Assembly: GCA_958299035.1 (NCBI GenBank) | Contig: CATQJL010000001.1 | Location: forward strand, 80,807,594-80,871,593 | Source: Cylicocyclus nassatus | Lineage: Eukaryota; Nematoda; Chromadorea; Rhabditida; Strongylidae | Length of the DNA stretch: 64,000 nucleotides | Direction: 5' to 3' | Part shown: positions 46,449-57,290 of the stretch, one piece after another | How the letters are laid out: every line of letters starts with the position of its first letter | Position numbering within the stretch: the first letter of the stretch is position 1 | Made by a program: the position numbers and the translations under genes | Notes under the pieces: generated by a model | What the model was told of the DNA's origin: nothing | The model's input: only the letters and a program-made list of their open reading frames with translations | Databases searched by the model: none

Positions 46449-47468
46449 TTGGGTCGTCCCGAAAGTATTTTCGATTTTTCAAACAATCGCCACTTTCCGC
46501 AAAACAAACATCCTTAGAAGATCTTGGAAGTGTTTGATGCAGTTTTTATGCTCTTTCAAATGGTTATCCTTATATTGCAATTTAACAAAACAGCTCTCAG
46601 AAAATTACCAAAAAACGGCGACCCACGCTTTTTACCAAAGTCAAGTTTCGCTATTTTTCTGAATTCTTGTGCTGATTCTCCGAAGAAGCCCAAGTAACCT
46701 GTGGATAGAGCAAACGAAGTAAAATACAAAACAATTTCTTTCTCCTTGCAGGGCTCTCCATAATTTTTTGACAAAATTTTAAACAACACTATCGAATTTT
46801 AGCAGACCTAAACTAGACGCAGACTCGTCAAACTTTAAGAAATTCTCACTTTTTGATACTCTTAAAGATAGATTAAGATTCACTACTAATTTTACAAGGG
46901 AAATGAGCGTTTCCAGGTTCGAATTATCAGATTTTGAATTTTTCGTATACATCTTGGGGCGTTATCAAAAACATGAATTTTGTCGATTTTGTCCTCTAAA
47001 AATTTACGAATCAGAAACAAAAAACGTGTTTCTGGAAGAGGAAAAGGTGCTGCATCGAATAACACCCGAGTTGCTTCCCGAGTGATGCTCTATGAGGTTT
47101 AAGTTGACGAAATATGGAATTTGAATAGATAAAAAAAATATTTAAAAAATTTTTTAAAGCAAGATTTGGAAGGGGCGGAAATTGTTTTGTACCCTACTTT
47201 GTTTGCTTTATTTAAAGGTCACTTGAACTCCCTCGGGAAATTACCACAGGAATTTAGAAAAATACCGGAAATTGACTGTGGCAAAAACTATGGGTTGCAG
47301 TTTTTGGTTATTTTCTGAGAGCTCGTTTGTTAAACTGCAATGTAAAGACGACAATTTGAAAGAGCATATAAAACCGCATCGAATGATTCCAGGATCTTTT
47401 GGGGATGTTTGTTCTGCGGACCATGGCCATTGTTTGAAAAAAGCGAAAATACTTTCGGGACAACCTAA
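46449..47468. mobile_element. Complete mariner-type MITE, right of the centre
   Basis: Ends TTGGGTCGTCCCGAAAGTAT and ACTTTCGGGACAACCTAA, with TA on both sides (46447-46448 and 47469-47470). Related to the MITE at 48831-49848 by shared interior blocks (ATCGAATTTTAGCAG, GAAATTTAGAAAAATA). A 60-aa frame (MSVSRFELSDFEF) at 46903-47085 is open but unrecognised. Confidence 0.8.
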
Positions 47469-47514
47469 TATTTTATTTTACACTCAAGGTGCACCAAAGA
47501 ACAAAAAAAAATAA

Positions 47515-48079
47515 AACTCTAACACGTCGAACATGATTACATGATAACGGCTTGTCCATTGCTTCGAAGATATAAACGATGGACGCATACGCAATACATT
47601 AACCTAAGGCCCATTAAGATATAACGAAATCTGATCCAAATGTCTGATGAGTGTAAATACCGCTTGAGAAATAAAGAATGAATAGAGAATCTATCCTCTA
47701 AATTTATTTATGAAGAACCCTTTTTGAGTGCCAGCGAACTTACGGGCGGATACTAGTTGACGGATCCCCGATGAAGATACATTTTGGAGGATAGCAAGAC
47801 TCAAGTTGAAGTGCCAGTTAAGGCTTGTCATTAAGGCATAGAAGTAAGGCATAAGCGGAAGTGATCCTGGGCACTTAGGTGTGACTGTAATGTGAAGACA
47901 ATACGAGTTGGAATCATGTACCCTGGCAGATGAGGCAAGCTGGCATGATCATTAGTGAAGCAGGGTTCAAGTTAGTGACAGTGAACAAACAAAAATAGAT
48001 AGCAGGCAAAATAATTCAATGTTTTGATTTGACTATCCAAAAATGAAGCGATATGCATTTGTCAAGTAGACTGGCTTGA
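47515..48079. other. Unassigned DNA
   Basis: No gene or repeat recognised between the mariner-type MITE and the minisatellite. Confidence 0.4.
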
Positions 48080-48400
48080 AGATTTGACGAGGTATGGAAG
48101 GCTTGCGAGGTGTGGGCGACTTGACGAGGTACATACGACTCGGTCAGGAGTGGGCGACTTGACGAGGTACCAACGACTTGAGGAGGAGTAAGCGACTTGA
48201 CGAGGTATATACGACTCGGCCAGGAGTGAGCGTTGACGAGGTACCAACGACTTGGAAAGGAGTAAGCGACCTGACGAGATACCAACGATTGAGGAGGAGT
48301 AAGCGACCTGACGAGGTATGGCGACTCGACAAAGTGGACGACGTGACCAGGTATGAAAGACTTGACTAAGTAACGGCTTGGCGAGGCATGGAGGGTGGAT
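48080..48400 (+). repeat. Minisatellite, units of about 33-38 bp
   Basis: Eight or so degenerate units built on CGACTTGACGAGGTAC, with alternating inserts such as GACTCGGTCAGGAGTGGG and GACTTGAGGAGGAGTAAG. The long frames on the minus strand (SSRWYLVKS-type repeats) follow from a unit length that is often a multiple of three. There is no start-bounded gene. Confidence 0.85.
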
Positions 48401-48830
48401 GGAACAATGGTGGATGGCGCACGTATTCATAACATTTGAAAATCACAGATGTCGAGGAGCTGTGACATATTGATATTTTGTAATCTTCTTTTGAATATTT
48501 TGGAGTTTTCACTGAAAACGATGTAAGCCGGTAGAATAGAAAACCGTCTGGTTGTTCTACAACTAAAGGAGTTGAAAGTCATCAAAATCGTTTTTTCACA
48601 ATTTGCGATAGTATAGACCAAACCTACCTGATCGTTCGCTGCACGGTCTAAATATCCAAAACTTGCTAACTTTGAGTCTTGTTTCTAAGCGCAGAATTCG
48701 AAAACACAAAGTAAGATCAATCAGAACGCGTCTATACAATAAGCTCTGCAGTTCAGTTTATTTAACCGCAACCGATAGGAGGGTAAAGCTTGTGGGCGAT
48801 TAAGATTGGGAAAACATCTATAAAATAATA

Positions 48831-49848
48831 TTAGGTCGTCGAGAAATGTCGCTTTTTTCAAACGTACGTCACATCTCGCGGAGCAAAGATATGCAAGAGG
48901 TTCTGGCAGCGTTTGATGCAGCATTTCATTCTTTTTTTAAGGGTTATAAAACCACTGCACAAAATTCAATAGCCTCTCGAAAAATTATCAAAATCTGCGA
49001 CCCATGCTTTTTGGGAGGGCCAAGTTTCCAAACTTTTCTAAATTTTTATAACAAACCTCGGAAGGAGTCTAAGTAGTGGATGGGCAGAGCAAACCCTATA
49101 TGAAACAGCACAACTTTTTTCTACGTTCCAGAGCTCATCATAATTATTGTACAAATTTTTTGATGGAACCATCGAATTTTAGCAGGCTCGTTTCAGACAC
49201 AAATGCATCAAACACCAATAAATCTTTGGATTTTGAAACTTGCAAAGATGGATTATGGTTTGACACTAATCCTACAAACCAACTGAGTGTTTATCGCTTT
49301 AAAATAGCAACTTTCGGAAATTTCGGGTACAGCCTGTGGCGCCCTATAAAACCTGAATTATGATAATTTCATCTTGGAAAACTTGATGAATCGGAAACAG
49401 AAAACCATTAATGGGAAGAGAAGAAAAAGCTGCGTCGAACGACACCCAAGTTGCTTGCCGGTTGTTGTTCTGTGAGTTTAAAGTTGACCAAATATGGAAT
49501 TTGATGGCATTGAAAAATTGATTCCAGAAACTCTAAATAGCGAGCTAAGGAAAAGAAAGAATTATTCTGTGTCTCATAGAGTTTTCTCTATCTACCTGTT
49601 ATTTGCTTTTCTTCAGGAAATCAGTACAAAAATATAGAAAAATAGCCGAACTTGACCACGACAAAAAGCACGACTTGGAGGTTTTGGTAATTTTTTATGA
49701 GCTCATTGAATGTTATGCAATGTCATTACAACCATTAGAAAGAGGATAAAATGCTGCATCGAATGCTCCTAAGATCTCTTGAAAACCTTGATTCTTCGAA
49801 ATTTAGCGTTCATATGAAAAAAGCGACATTACTTTCGGAACAACCTAA
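48831..49848. mobile_element. mariner-type foldback MITE
   Basis: Ends TTAGGTCGTCGAGAAATGTC and GACATTACTTTCGGAACAACCTAA (shared only partly), flanked by TA (48829-48830 and 49849-49850). The outer 250 bp on each side are inverted relatives (AAAAAGCGACATT, GCAGCATTTCATTC, GAGCAAACCCTATATGA). Clearly older and more diverged than 46449-47468, to which it is related. No transposase. Confidence 0.8.
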
Positions 49849-49994
49849 TATTCTGGTGAACGTTCTTTGGATTTTTTCAACTACTCTGGTGAATGTTTTT
49901 TGGATTTTTCAACTTTCTCGATGTCCTTTTGTAAATAGACTCCAAACAGGCGAGGCATATTGTAAATACGACAAGACACAGCTTTTGTAGAGCC

Positions 49995-50213
49995 TCAAAC
50001 CTTCGAATCATTGCTATGTATGCCTCGAAAAATAGTAAAAAGAATTGCGGAAGACTTTTTAATAACAAGATCGATATGAAATTTGAATGAAAGAGAGGCG
50101 CCAATCATGACAGCAAGATTACGCATTGGGTTAGCAATTTCAAGACCGACACCGTCGCAGGTGTAGGTACGGCAGGGTGAATGCCCAAGGTGCATAACAA
50201 GTCTTAGAAGCAT
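49995..50213 (-). pseudogene. LINE post-RT region
   Basis: EIANPMRNLAVMIGASLSFKF then HIDLVIKKSSAILFTIFRGI corresponds to the conserved block after the RT palm in CR1/Jockey-type LINEs (DLGV-I...LSF..HI..I..KA....I.R). It lies in a different frame from the RT, so at least one frameshift separates them. Confidence 0.75.
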
Positions 50214-50327
50214 TTAGAGAGATGTTCCATTCCTTGAACCAAATTTCCATTGCTGATGGAGGAAGAAAGTGCCATGAAGGCTTCACTTTGATGATCGGAA
50301 TCATAACAAGAATAAATTTTTATGCTG

Positions 50328-50873
50328 TCAGCAACATTTATATTTTGACACTTGGATGGTTTTCCAGATATGCAGGTAATTCAGCAACGTAGGTGAAGAA
50401 AAGTAACGGTGAAAACCCTGAGAGACGCCACTGCTGCAACGGTATCGCTCAGAATACATGTATCCAACGCGCACAGTCATGCTTTTATTTTCCAAGTAGG
50501 AAGCTAACCACCACCCTAAAAGAGTACCTCTTGTGTCATAGTTTGCCAACATTAAGAGAAGCTTGTTGTGATCTACTTTATCAAAAGTCTTTGAAAAGTC
50601 AAAATAGATGATATCTGCAGATTGACCATTGATGAGAGCAGTGGTCCAGTCAAATATAGAGTCAATAAGCAAAGTAGTTGTCGACGAGCCCGGAAGAAAT
50701 CCGTGTTGCTCACGAGGAATAACGTTATGCTCATCTAACCATTTGAACAACTTTCTTCTGATCATCTTTTCGAGGATTTTACCAGCAGAAGGCATCATAC
50801 TAACGGTTCGAAAATTCGCCAAGGTACCATTACATCCTTTTTTAGGAATAGCAGTAACTAAGGCTTTTTTCCA
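50328..50873 (-). pseudogene. LINE reverse transcriptase fragment
   Basis: Open from about 50873 (TIWKKALVTAIPKKGCNGTL) and continuing NFRTVSMMPSAGKILEKMI, EQHGFLPGSSTTTLLID, motif A DIIYFDFSKTFDKVDH, LASYLENKSMTVRV, and motif B SSGVSQG. After this the frame runs off before the YxDD box. These are RT fingers and palm of a CR1/Jockey-like LINE. The palm's catalytic centre is lost through a frameshift or small deletion near 50380-50400. Confidence 0.88.
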
Positions 50874-51327
50874 AATCGTAGGTCGTATTTACCCAAAGCC
50901 TCTGCCTTCTCCTGCTCCTCTCTATAATGATTTTCGGAAAGACTAGTCTAAAAGACAGACTAGTCTCTCTTTTAGTAGCACGACATTTGAAATGGCGGAG
51001 CAATTGTGCTAGAACGCCTAGCCAAAAAAATTTCTCGATGGCACAGAATTTTTTGAGGTGATAATTTAGACTGAGACAAACTTTCTTATATAAGTTATCA
51101 CACATGGGGTTAGGTAATTACGCAAAAAGCTGCGATTTTTGTTCAAATAAATTACAAATATGAAAAGGATAGACCTTAAACGGAGATTTCTTTGAGGCAA
51201 AAGGAACACATTTGGCGAAGATATTATATAAAGCGGAGCAAAAACGGTAATATAAGTTCAACTGATACAAAAATATAAAGAATATCAATCCAGTCTACAT
51301 AGAGAAGTGCCCTACATTTCTAGATAT

Positions 51328-51566
51328 TTAGTAGAAATTAGGAAATGGCAAGACAAATATAGATATATTTTTGGGTATAGAAAAATGCGTATGAAAAGCT
51401 ACGACATTATGATCAGATGACCCAAAAGGTAACAGAAGGCGAATGTTGTTGACAATATCACTCGAGGAGAAAACAAGATCAATCGCCGCATTATCACGAG
51501 TAGGAACCTTCACGTTCTGTACAAGCTGACAGCTAAGCAAGAGATTAAGGAAATGCTTATCTTGTT
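51328..51566 (-). pseudogene. LINE apurinic-type endonuclease, C-terminal part
   Basis: NLLLSCQLVQNVKVPTRDNA, then IDLVFSSSDIVNNIRLLLPF and GSSDHNVVAF. The PTR, D-L-VFS and SDHN signatures are the last conserved blocks of the exonuclease/endonuclease/phosphatase fold in LINEs. The N-terminal half is missing, cut off at the foldback element. Confidence 0.85.
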
Positions 51567-52810
51567 GGTTATGAAAAGAGCGGCATGCACATAGGCTTTA
51601 CTGTGGTTTCATTTTCGCCAACATCTGTAGTTCGCTTTCAGCTTGCTAAGCCGATAAAAGGCTCAGAATCTTAGTAAGACTAGTCCTCTAAAAGTTTTGC
51701 CTTGGAGGCAATTTCACCACAAAGAAAGTACCATCAATCCTGGTTTTGTTGTGCAGTACTTGAGGCGTTGCAAATTTTTACGGATTCAAAATCAAAAAAT
51801 TTAAAAAATTTCATTTTCTTTCTCAAAAGTTCCATTAACTTCTTTGTAATAAAAAGGAAAATTTAGAAGAACAAATTCAAAGGTTACTCAAGCTACTTTC
51901 TCTTTCAATTTACTTTTAGAAACTCGCCGTCGACAAAAACTCAGCTATACTTTACGTATTTTATTAGGTAAATTTTGTTATAACGTACTGCGAAGAAAGT
52001 AGGTCGATCCAGGAAATAAGCGTCGAGAACCAGAATTTTGAATAATAAAGTAACGCAAAATCATGCGAAATTTTCACTGTCGTGATTCTGGTGTATGAAG
52101 ATCTGCAAGTGCGACTTCATGGGTTTTGTAGAGTAAGATTTGCATTATCAGAATATATCTTTACCGTACCGATACCGATCCATTGAAACAGCGCAGAAAT
52201 CCAGGGTCTTTTGAAAGCAGGTCAATAAAGCGCTTTTTGAGTTTCAACAGCTCATAACTTCTTTAGAATCGCATGAATGATATTGGAACTTCATAGTTTG
52301 GATTCTACTCTTCAAGAACTCTTAGATGATGATGTAAAATATGTGAAGGTTTTGCGCCTTTCACGGCATATGCCCGGGTGCGGAGACTTTTTATCACAAA
52401 GTCTCCACTGGCGGCCTCAAGCCAATCCTTAACATGGGCGAGGTGGAGACTTTGGTATGAAAAGCCTCCACCCCGGATTAGAGCCGCAAAAATCATCGAA
52501 GCCCCCACAGTTCTATATCAAATTACATCTGAAAGCTCTTGAAGAGTAGAATCCAAACTATGAAGTTCCAACATCATTCGTGCAATTCTGGAGAAGTAAT
52601 GAGTTGTTGAAGTTCAAAAAGCGCTTTATTTATCGCCAGGATTTATGGTACTTTCTTTGTGGTTAAATTGCCTCCAAGGTAAAACTTTTAGAGGACTAGT
52701 TTTACTAAGATTTTGACCCTTTTGTCGGCTTAGCAAAGGCCCTGAACTATAAATGTTGGCGAAAATGAAACCACAGTAAAGCCTATGTGCATGCCGCTCT
52801 TTTCATAACC
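51567..52810. mobile_element. Foldback element with nested hairpins
   Basis: Outer arms 51567-51742 and 52639-52810 are inverted copies beginning GGTTATGAAAAGAGCGGCAT. An inner pair, 52215-52330 and 52530-52638, continues the same palindrome. About 470 bp (51743-52214) is extra in the left arm, an insertion. The centre (52370-52475) has further pairing words (GGAGACTTT and AAAGTCTCC, both orientations). No gene. Confidence 0.8.
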
Positions 52811-53037
52811 ATTTTCAAGCCATATTTGACTGACGCTTTTATGCCCCAAATTTAGGCTTTTTTTGTTGAGAACGTTTTGTGCAAAGCAAGTGCGTGTACC
52901 ATAATTGAAGATGCTAAAGTTGCAGGATTACAGGGTGGTTCACATAAAGTGTGACGCAGATCCGTTGAAGGAGACACACCGAAAACAACACCGCACATCT
53001 CAAAGAGTTCACAAAAATGATTCAATGGTTGTATTTA

Positions 53038-53964
53038 CAAGGTGCGGAAAAAGTACTGTCCCTCAAAATAAAGTTTAAAAAATTGGCGTTATTTACAGGT
53101 CTTTCTGGTATATTTGACATAATTCCCAAGATGGGAAAATGTTCTATTATTTTGCAAAAACTGGCTTCAAAATTCTGCAGTTTAGTTCCGGCGGCGGATC
53201 CCTTTTCGCTGTGCATCTCATATCGAATGTTGCAACTCCGTTTTGAAAATGTGAAAAAGTGTGAGATTTTTGTGAAAATTGTTTGTCATGCGAACTTGAG
53301 AAATCCTCCACTGCTTAAGGAGTGTGGTAGTAGATTCCAATATACTCTGAAAGTATCCAGTCAGCACTTGCACTAAAAGAAAAGTTGTGAGTTTTTCTAA
53401 CGAAAAAGTGGCTGCGGAGAAACAGAGTGCGTTCAGAAAACGTGGCACAGAGACTAGGTATAATGGTTTGTCGCTCCAAAATCGTGATGTAGACAAAGTC
53501 CTATGCTCTTTTCATCATTCCTGTTACGAATCATAGCTTGAATCTAATTCACTGAGGGCAAGCGCAGTTCTGGCTCGCCTATTTTCGAGAATTTTTGCGA
53601 TATGCGTGTGATATGATCTTCCTCATTTGGCGAAAACAACGTCATCAATTCATAATTCATCTATAATGGGTAGAGATAATACTGGAGAAGAGCTCATGCA
53701 CTATACACCAGCTTAATTTGAACCTTATATCAGTGCTGATGGTATAGTTACAGGCCGAAATCGCGCTTGTATGCTTTCGGCGCATCGCTAGCGTTCTTGC
53801 GCGCTGTTATCACTCGTTTAAACGGACAGAAAAAAATTCAAATCAATCTTGTCCTCATCTAATCTCAAAAATCTCGCCTAGTGTGGGAGTGAAGAAACTA
53901 TAGATTTACTTTATGGTTGAGGTATTTCAGGAGCAAGTTGGGGACAGTACTTTTTCCGCACCCT
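53038..53964. mobile_element. Tc1-type MITE nested in the 2.9-kb element
   Basis: The ends AGGTGCGGAAAAAGTACTGT and its inverse (coordinates about 53040 and 53962) share about 21 bp and lie at TA. The 119-aa frame at 53017-53376 starts outside and runs through the end, so it is not a gene of the MITE. It resembles nothing known. Confidence 0.72.
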
Positions 53965-54458
53965 ATATATCAAAAAATTACCAATGATGTCATCACTATG
54001 TCGTTGTACCTTGTACAAAAGCTTGGCTGCTCGTTGTCGTAGCTCTTCTGCTCTTTTCTTTCTCTTTTCCCTTTTTTGTCCTTTCTCTTTTCTTTCTCTC
54101 TTTTTTTAACTTACAAACTGGACCTATGCACTCAGAAATGGAGTGTCAATGCTTTTTTGAAGTTAGAAATGAATCAAAATCGCCGTTTTAAAAAGACCGG
54201 AATTACTCATTCTAACTCTACTTAAAGTAATCCAAAATTCTTAGCTTCGCGATGTCTCAATCCCAAACGGAAATTCGATTACCGCAATCTAGAAGTTTTG
54301 GTATCACTACTATACAAATAATCCCATAAAAATGGCCATGCAAAACCACATCTTTTTTTCTGCAGAAAACAATTCACATTCCAAACTGTATCTGACAGCT
54401 ATGAAAATTCTGCTTAGGTCTTATCAATCACGTGTGGAAATGTCCGCATTTGACTTTA

Positions 54459-54910
54459 AAAAAGCCACCTAACTTAGCTCCGCTTTTGGTAAAAGTCATA
54501 TATATTCTGAATCAGCTTCAAAGGCTGATTTCAATATGCTATTCACAGCTGCCATGCACCATTCCGAAGCGAGTCATGGACTTTTTTCCGCGCAAAATTG
54601 GCATGCTCAACGACTCATGGGCATTACGTCATCATCATTTGAGTGCTGATACAACTGCGCTAAGCTTTTATTTAGTGAGAAAAGGTTGGATTTGTACTAT
54701 TTCAATACCGCAGCACCTTCTTCTGCAGGTTCTCATCTTGTAGGCAGTCTTCTCATGTTCAGTAGTATGCCAACTTTTCGTAGGAAAAAGCCCATAACTC
54801 GCTTTGGAATAATGCGTGGCAGCTGGAAATAGCATCTTTGGAATCAGCGTTTGTGATTCAGAATATATATACATTTTACCAAAAGGCCGAGCTAAGTTAG
54901 GTAGCTTTCT
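54459..54910. mobile_element. Foldback MITE
   Basis: AAAGCCACCTAACTTAGCTC at the left pairs with GAGCTAAGTTAGGTAGCTTT at the right. The inversion continues through ATATATATTCTGAATCA and GCTGCCATGC-type blocks to near the centre. No coding content. Confidence 0.75.
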
Positions 54911-55386
54911 TATTAGTCATGGTCAAGCTTAAAGGTTTATCAAAGACAGTCGCCATGGCAACGAAAATCGCAAGTTTTCGAGATCCTGGAAAAAGCATTA
55001 AAAGCAAAGTTTGAAGGGCTGTGGCATTTTCTTGGATCAAAGGAAATACTATAGACGCTTTTGGGAACTTTCAGCATGACTTTACACCAATCCACAGCGA
55101 AAAGAAGAAATTGCAGTTGTGCAAAATCCATCGTTTAAACACCAGAAAAAAAATGATATCTGGCCCTCTAACTCGCCCACGCTTGAACCCACAAACACTC
55201 TTTTCTATGTGAAAGAAAAGAAGAAAGAAAAGAGAAGAGAAAGAAAAGAGTCTGCCCTTCAAAACCCACGTCATTTGATTTGCCAAAAAAAACCTGGTAA
55301 GAGTTTGGGAGCAGAAACCATCGCGCGCAAATAGAGGAATTTGAAAGAGGTTTGAAGAAGAAAAAACGATTTATTAACCAGGGACA

Positions 55387-55674
55387 GGGGACGAGTGACG
55401 TAGTGATATGAGGCGCCGCTATGACCAGATAGGACACAGGTTCGATCCCCGCTTCTGGGCCAATCAAGCCCTATAGCCTCCGGGGCTGGTAAATTGGTAC
55501 CAGAGTAATCTGGGAGGATAAAAGCACTGACTTGGGAACGGCTGGTCCCGCAAGTCACTGTAATAGGCTCGCACGCATACAATTGCCTCTTCGAATATGC
55601 AATTAGTGTGTGCGTTCGGCGCATGCCCTCAGAGGGTATTGAAGACGCCGAATCCTTTATGCTTTTATTCTTTT
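55387..55674 (+). mobile_element. Intact tRNA-derived SINE
   Basis: Flanked by a 13-bp duplication TTAACCAGGGACA / TTAACCAGAGACA (55374-55386 and 55675-55687, one mismatch). The head has RNA polymerase III promoter features: GTGACGTAGTGAT-like box A and a perfect GGTTCGATCCC box B (55439-55449). The body runs through GCCTCCGGGGCTGGTAAATT and CGCAAGTCACTGTAA to a CCGAATCCTTTATG tail. The SINE is probably mobilised by a LINE machinery. It is the youngest retroposon in the window by target-site quality. Confidence 0.88.
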
Positions 55675-55834
55675 TTAACCAGAGACAAGTATTTTAGAAG
55701 TTAGTGAATTTCTTATACGGAATTTTTTCTCTATCAGGAGAGAACGAAAACTTATGATCATTCCGTCCTTGCAAATTTATTATATTTCTTTGTTGTGTCA
55801 CACTTCATGTGGACCACCCTGTCATACTTTCGGT

Positions 55835-55991
55835 TCTCGAACATGCTGATTCCACTACACAACTTTTTACGAGCGTTTTCAGCTTTTTTGACGGTGTAAT
55901 TACATTTCGGACAAATGCTGAGAATTGAATTATTACGATTTACCGGGGATAACTTAGGAAAGAAGCCTCACAGTAAAATGGGCTAGCTTAT
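55835..55991 (+). repeat. Partial direct copy of the adjacent MITE interior
   Basis: TTCTCGAACATGCTGATTCC through CCTCACAGTAAAATGG is repeated almost exactly at 56263-56425 inside the neighbouring MITE. The copy lacks element ends, so it is a local duplication or a truncated older insertion. Confidence 0.75.
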
Positions 55992-56017
55992 GGGCTCGCT
56001 ACTATAAGGCATCAATA

Positions 56018-56694
56018 CAGGGTGTCCAAAAAAATGTGCCTACTGTTTGATTGTGAATAACTCTCTTGTAATGAAGTGTTTCGAAATGCTTTAGGTACCT
56101 TTTTGTAGAGCGAGGTTGAACTTAGATTTACAGTATGGAGCGAATCATCGATCGCTCTTCATCACCGTAGGATTACGGTAAAAATTTTTAGCATATGGAG
56201 CCAATGGGAAATATACCATCTAACAAAATTTTTTTCAAAAAATCCGGAAAATCGTGTACTAGGGTTCTCGAACATGCTGATTCCACTACACAACTTTTTA
56301 CGAGCGTTTTCAGCTTTTTTGACGGTGTAATTACATTTCGGACAAATGCTGGGAATTGAATTATTACGATTTACCGGGGATAACTTAGGAAAGAAGCCTC
56401 ACAGTAAAATGGGAATTTCAAATTCGAAATCAGCGGCTCCCATTGCCGTAGTGTAACAGTTTTTGGCTTCTTTGGACTTGTTTCAAGGCAGAATATAGCC
56501 TCCAAGTGCCTAAAATCCTTGTCGAAGTTCATACCGTAATCCTACAGTAATGAAAAGCGATTGCCGATTCGCTCTATAGTGTAAGTCTAAGTTTAACCTC
56601 GCTCTACAAAACGGTACTTAAGGCTTCTCGAAACACTCCATTACAAGAGAGTTATTTACAATTAAACAGTAGGCACATTTTTTGGGACACCCTG
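56018..56694. mobile_element. Tc1-like MITE, family A copy
   Basis: Ends CAGGGTGTCCAAAAAAATGT and its inverse ACATTTTTTGGGACACCCTG, flanked by TA (56016-56017 and 56695-56696). Inverted similarity continues inward through GTAGGCACA, ACAAGAGAGTTATT and GAACTTAGATTTACAGTAT-type blocks. The interior resembles 2711-3379. No ORF. Confidence 0.88.
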
Positions 56695-56835
56695 TATTTT
56701 CACCATTCTGTGTGGAATTTATGAAGCAGGGTTTCTTCTCGCACTGACTTCGATGAGATTGCATTACTCAACAATCTCAAGATTCTGGTGTAAGTATTAA
56801 GGAGAGAGGGCTTTTGATCAGTAGTTTATTGGCAA

Positions 56836-56870
56836 TGGCAACGTTTCAATTTTTGAAATCGTCTTCAGGC
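56836..56870 (-). ncRNA. Hammerhead-like motif in PLE2 terminal repeat
   Basis: On the minus strand: GGC, CUGAAGA, a stem II-like CGAUUUCAAAAAUUG, AAACG, UUGCC. It keeps the layout of the PLE1 ribozyme, but CUGAAGA replaces CUGAUGA, which should weaken or abolish cleavage. The other terminal repeat has the same motif on the plus strand at about 59505-59540, as expected of inverted ends. Confidence 0.5.
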
Positions 56871-57038
56871 CTTGAATTACAATAAATAAATGATATATGA
56901 GAATGAAATACAAACGGCGCATGTACCTTCATCTTCTTCTTAGAGGTAGTGAGGAGTGGGGTTATTGTGGGATAGCATACAGTAGCAGTGGCCTCCTTCT
57001 TTGGTAAGTCAGTAAAGAATGAACTCAGTCGCTTGCAC

Positions 57039-57290
57039 TCAAGTAATTAACATCAAAACATCTTTCATTTCTTCTTTACTGTTTATTTGCAGGCTATGCT
57101 TACATATTTCATAAGCCTCCCTAATTTTCCTTTCTAAGGTATTTTCCAAGTTCCGATGTAGAACAGTCACTCTCAAAAGCGGTGCTTTCTGCATGGCATG
57201 TTTGAGCGTCCGATGCCTTGAAAAACTTTCTCTCGGATAGGAAGCAGGATTGAGTAACGCTTTAAGTAACGCCAGTAACCATTCGATCAT
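57039..57290 (-). pseudogene. PLE2 GIY-YIG domain, C-terminal remainder
   Basis: NPASYPRESFSRHRTLKHAM, LLRVTVLHRNLENTLERKI and INSKEEMKDVLMLIT correspond to the far C-terminal section of PLE endonucleases, including the late helix with E-K-I-R-E-A. The GIY, YIG and R/H catalytic blocks that should precede it are absent: the upstream frame ends at 57287 with unrelated residues. This implies an internal deletion. Confidence 0.75.

Larger units (their letters stand above)
44563..47347. repeat. Near-perfect inverted duplication around a palindromic MITE
   Basis: Arms 44563-45954 and 45956-47347 (coordinate sum 91910) are nearly identical; over the first 120 bp I count one or two differences. The centre is the palindromic MITE 45482-46428. 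Outside it, the left arm carries a truncated inverted copy (44563-45461) of the complete element 46449-47468 on the right. The border at 44563/47347 falls inside that element, 121 bp before its end, so the inverted duplication did not arise by insertion of two complete elements. Confidence 0.9.
49985..51566 (-). mobile_element. Non-LTR retrotransposon relic (CR1/Jockey-like LINE)
   Basis: Minus-strand pieces in LINE order: endonuclease C-terminus (51328-51566), RT (50328-50873), and the post-RT region (49995-50213). The connecting stretches are frameshifted. The 5' side ends at the foldback element starting at 51567. The copy is incomplete on both sides and cannot be autonomous. Confidence 0.85.
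52931..55821. mobile_element. Tc1-like element of 2.9 kb filled with smaller elements
   Basis: Terminal repeats CAGGGTGGTTCACATAAAGT and, inverted, CAGGGTGGTCCACATGAAGT. TA precedes the left end; the right end is followed by TC. Inside are a MITE (53038-53964), a foldback (54459-54910) and a SINE (55387-55674). The rest contains no transposase that I recognise. Part of its interior (54180-54440) matches 21250-21620. Confidence 0.72.

Noticed and set aside
44825..47085. Two matching pairs of 60-aa and 77-aa frames as conserved genes
   Set aside because: Their similarity is explained by the nearly identical inverted duplication of the DNA; the more diverged relative at 48831-49848 does not preserve them.
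48062..48430. 122-aa repeat protein on the minus strand
   Set aside because: It is the minisatellite read in a frame kept open by unit length; no start context and no support for expression.
55119..55334. Lys/Arg/Glu-rich 71-aa frame
   Set aside because: It comes from a purine-rich GAAAGAAAAGAAG tract inside the 2.9-kb Tc1-like element; no start or splice support.
55430..55460. Possible tRNA gene at the GGTTCGATCCC box
   Set aside because: The sequence does not fold into a cloverleaf, and the unit has SINE body, tail and a 13-bp target duplication; it is a tRNA-derived SINE.
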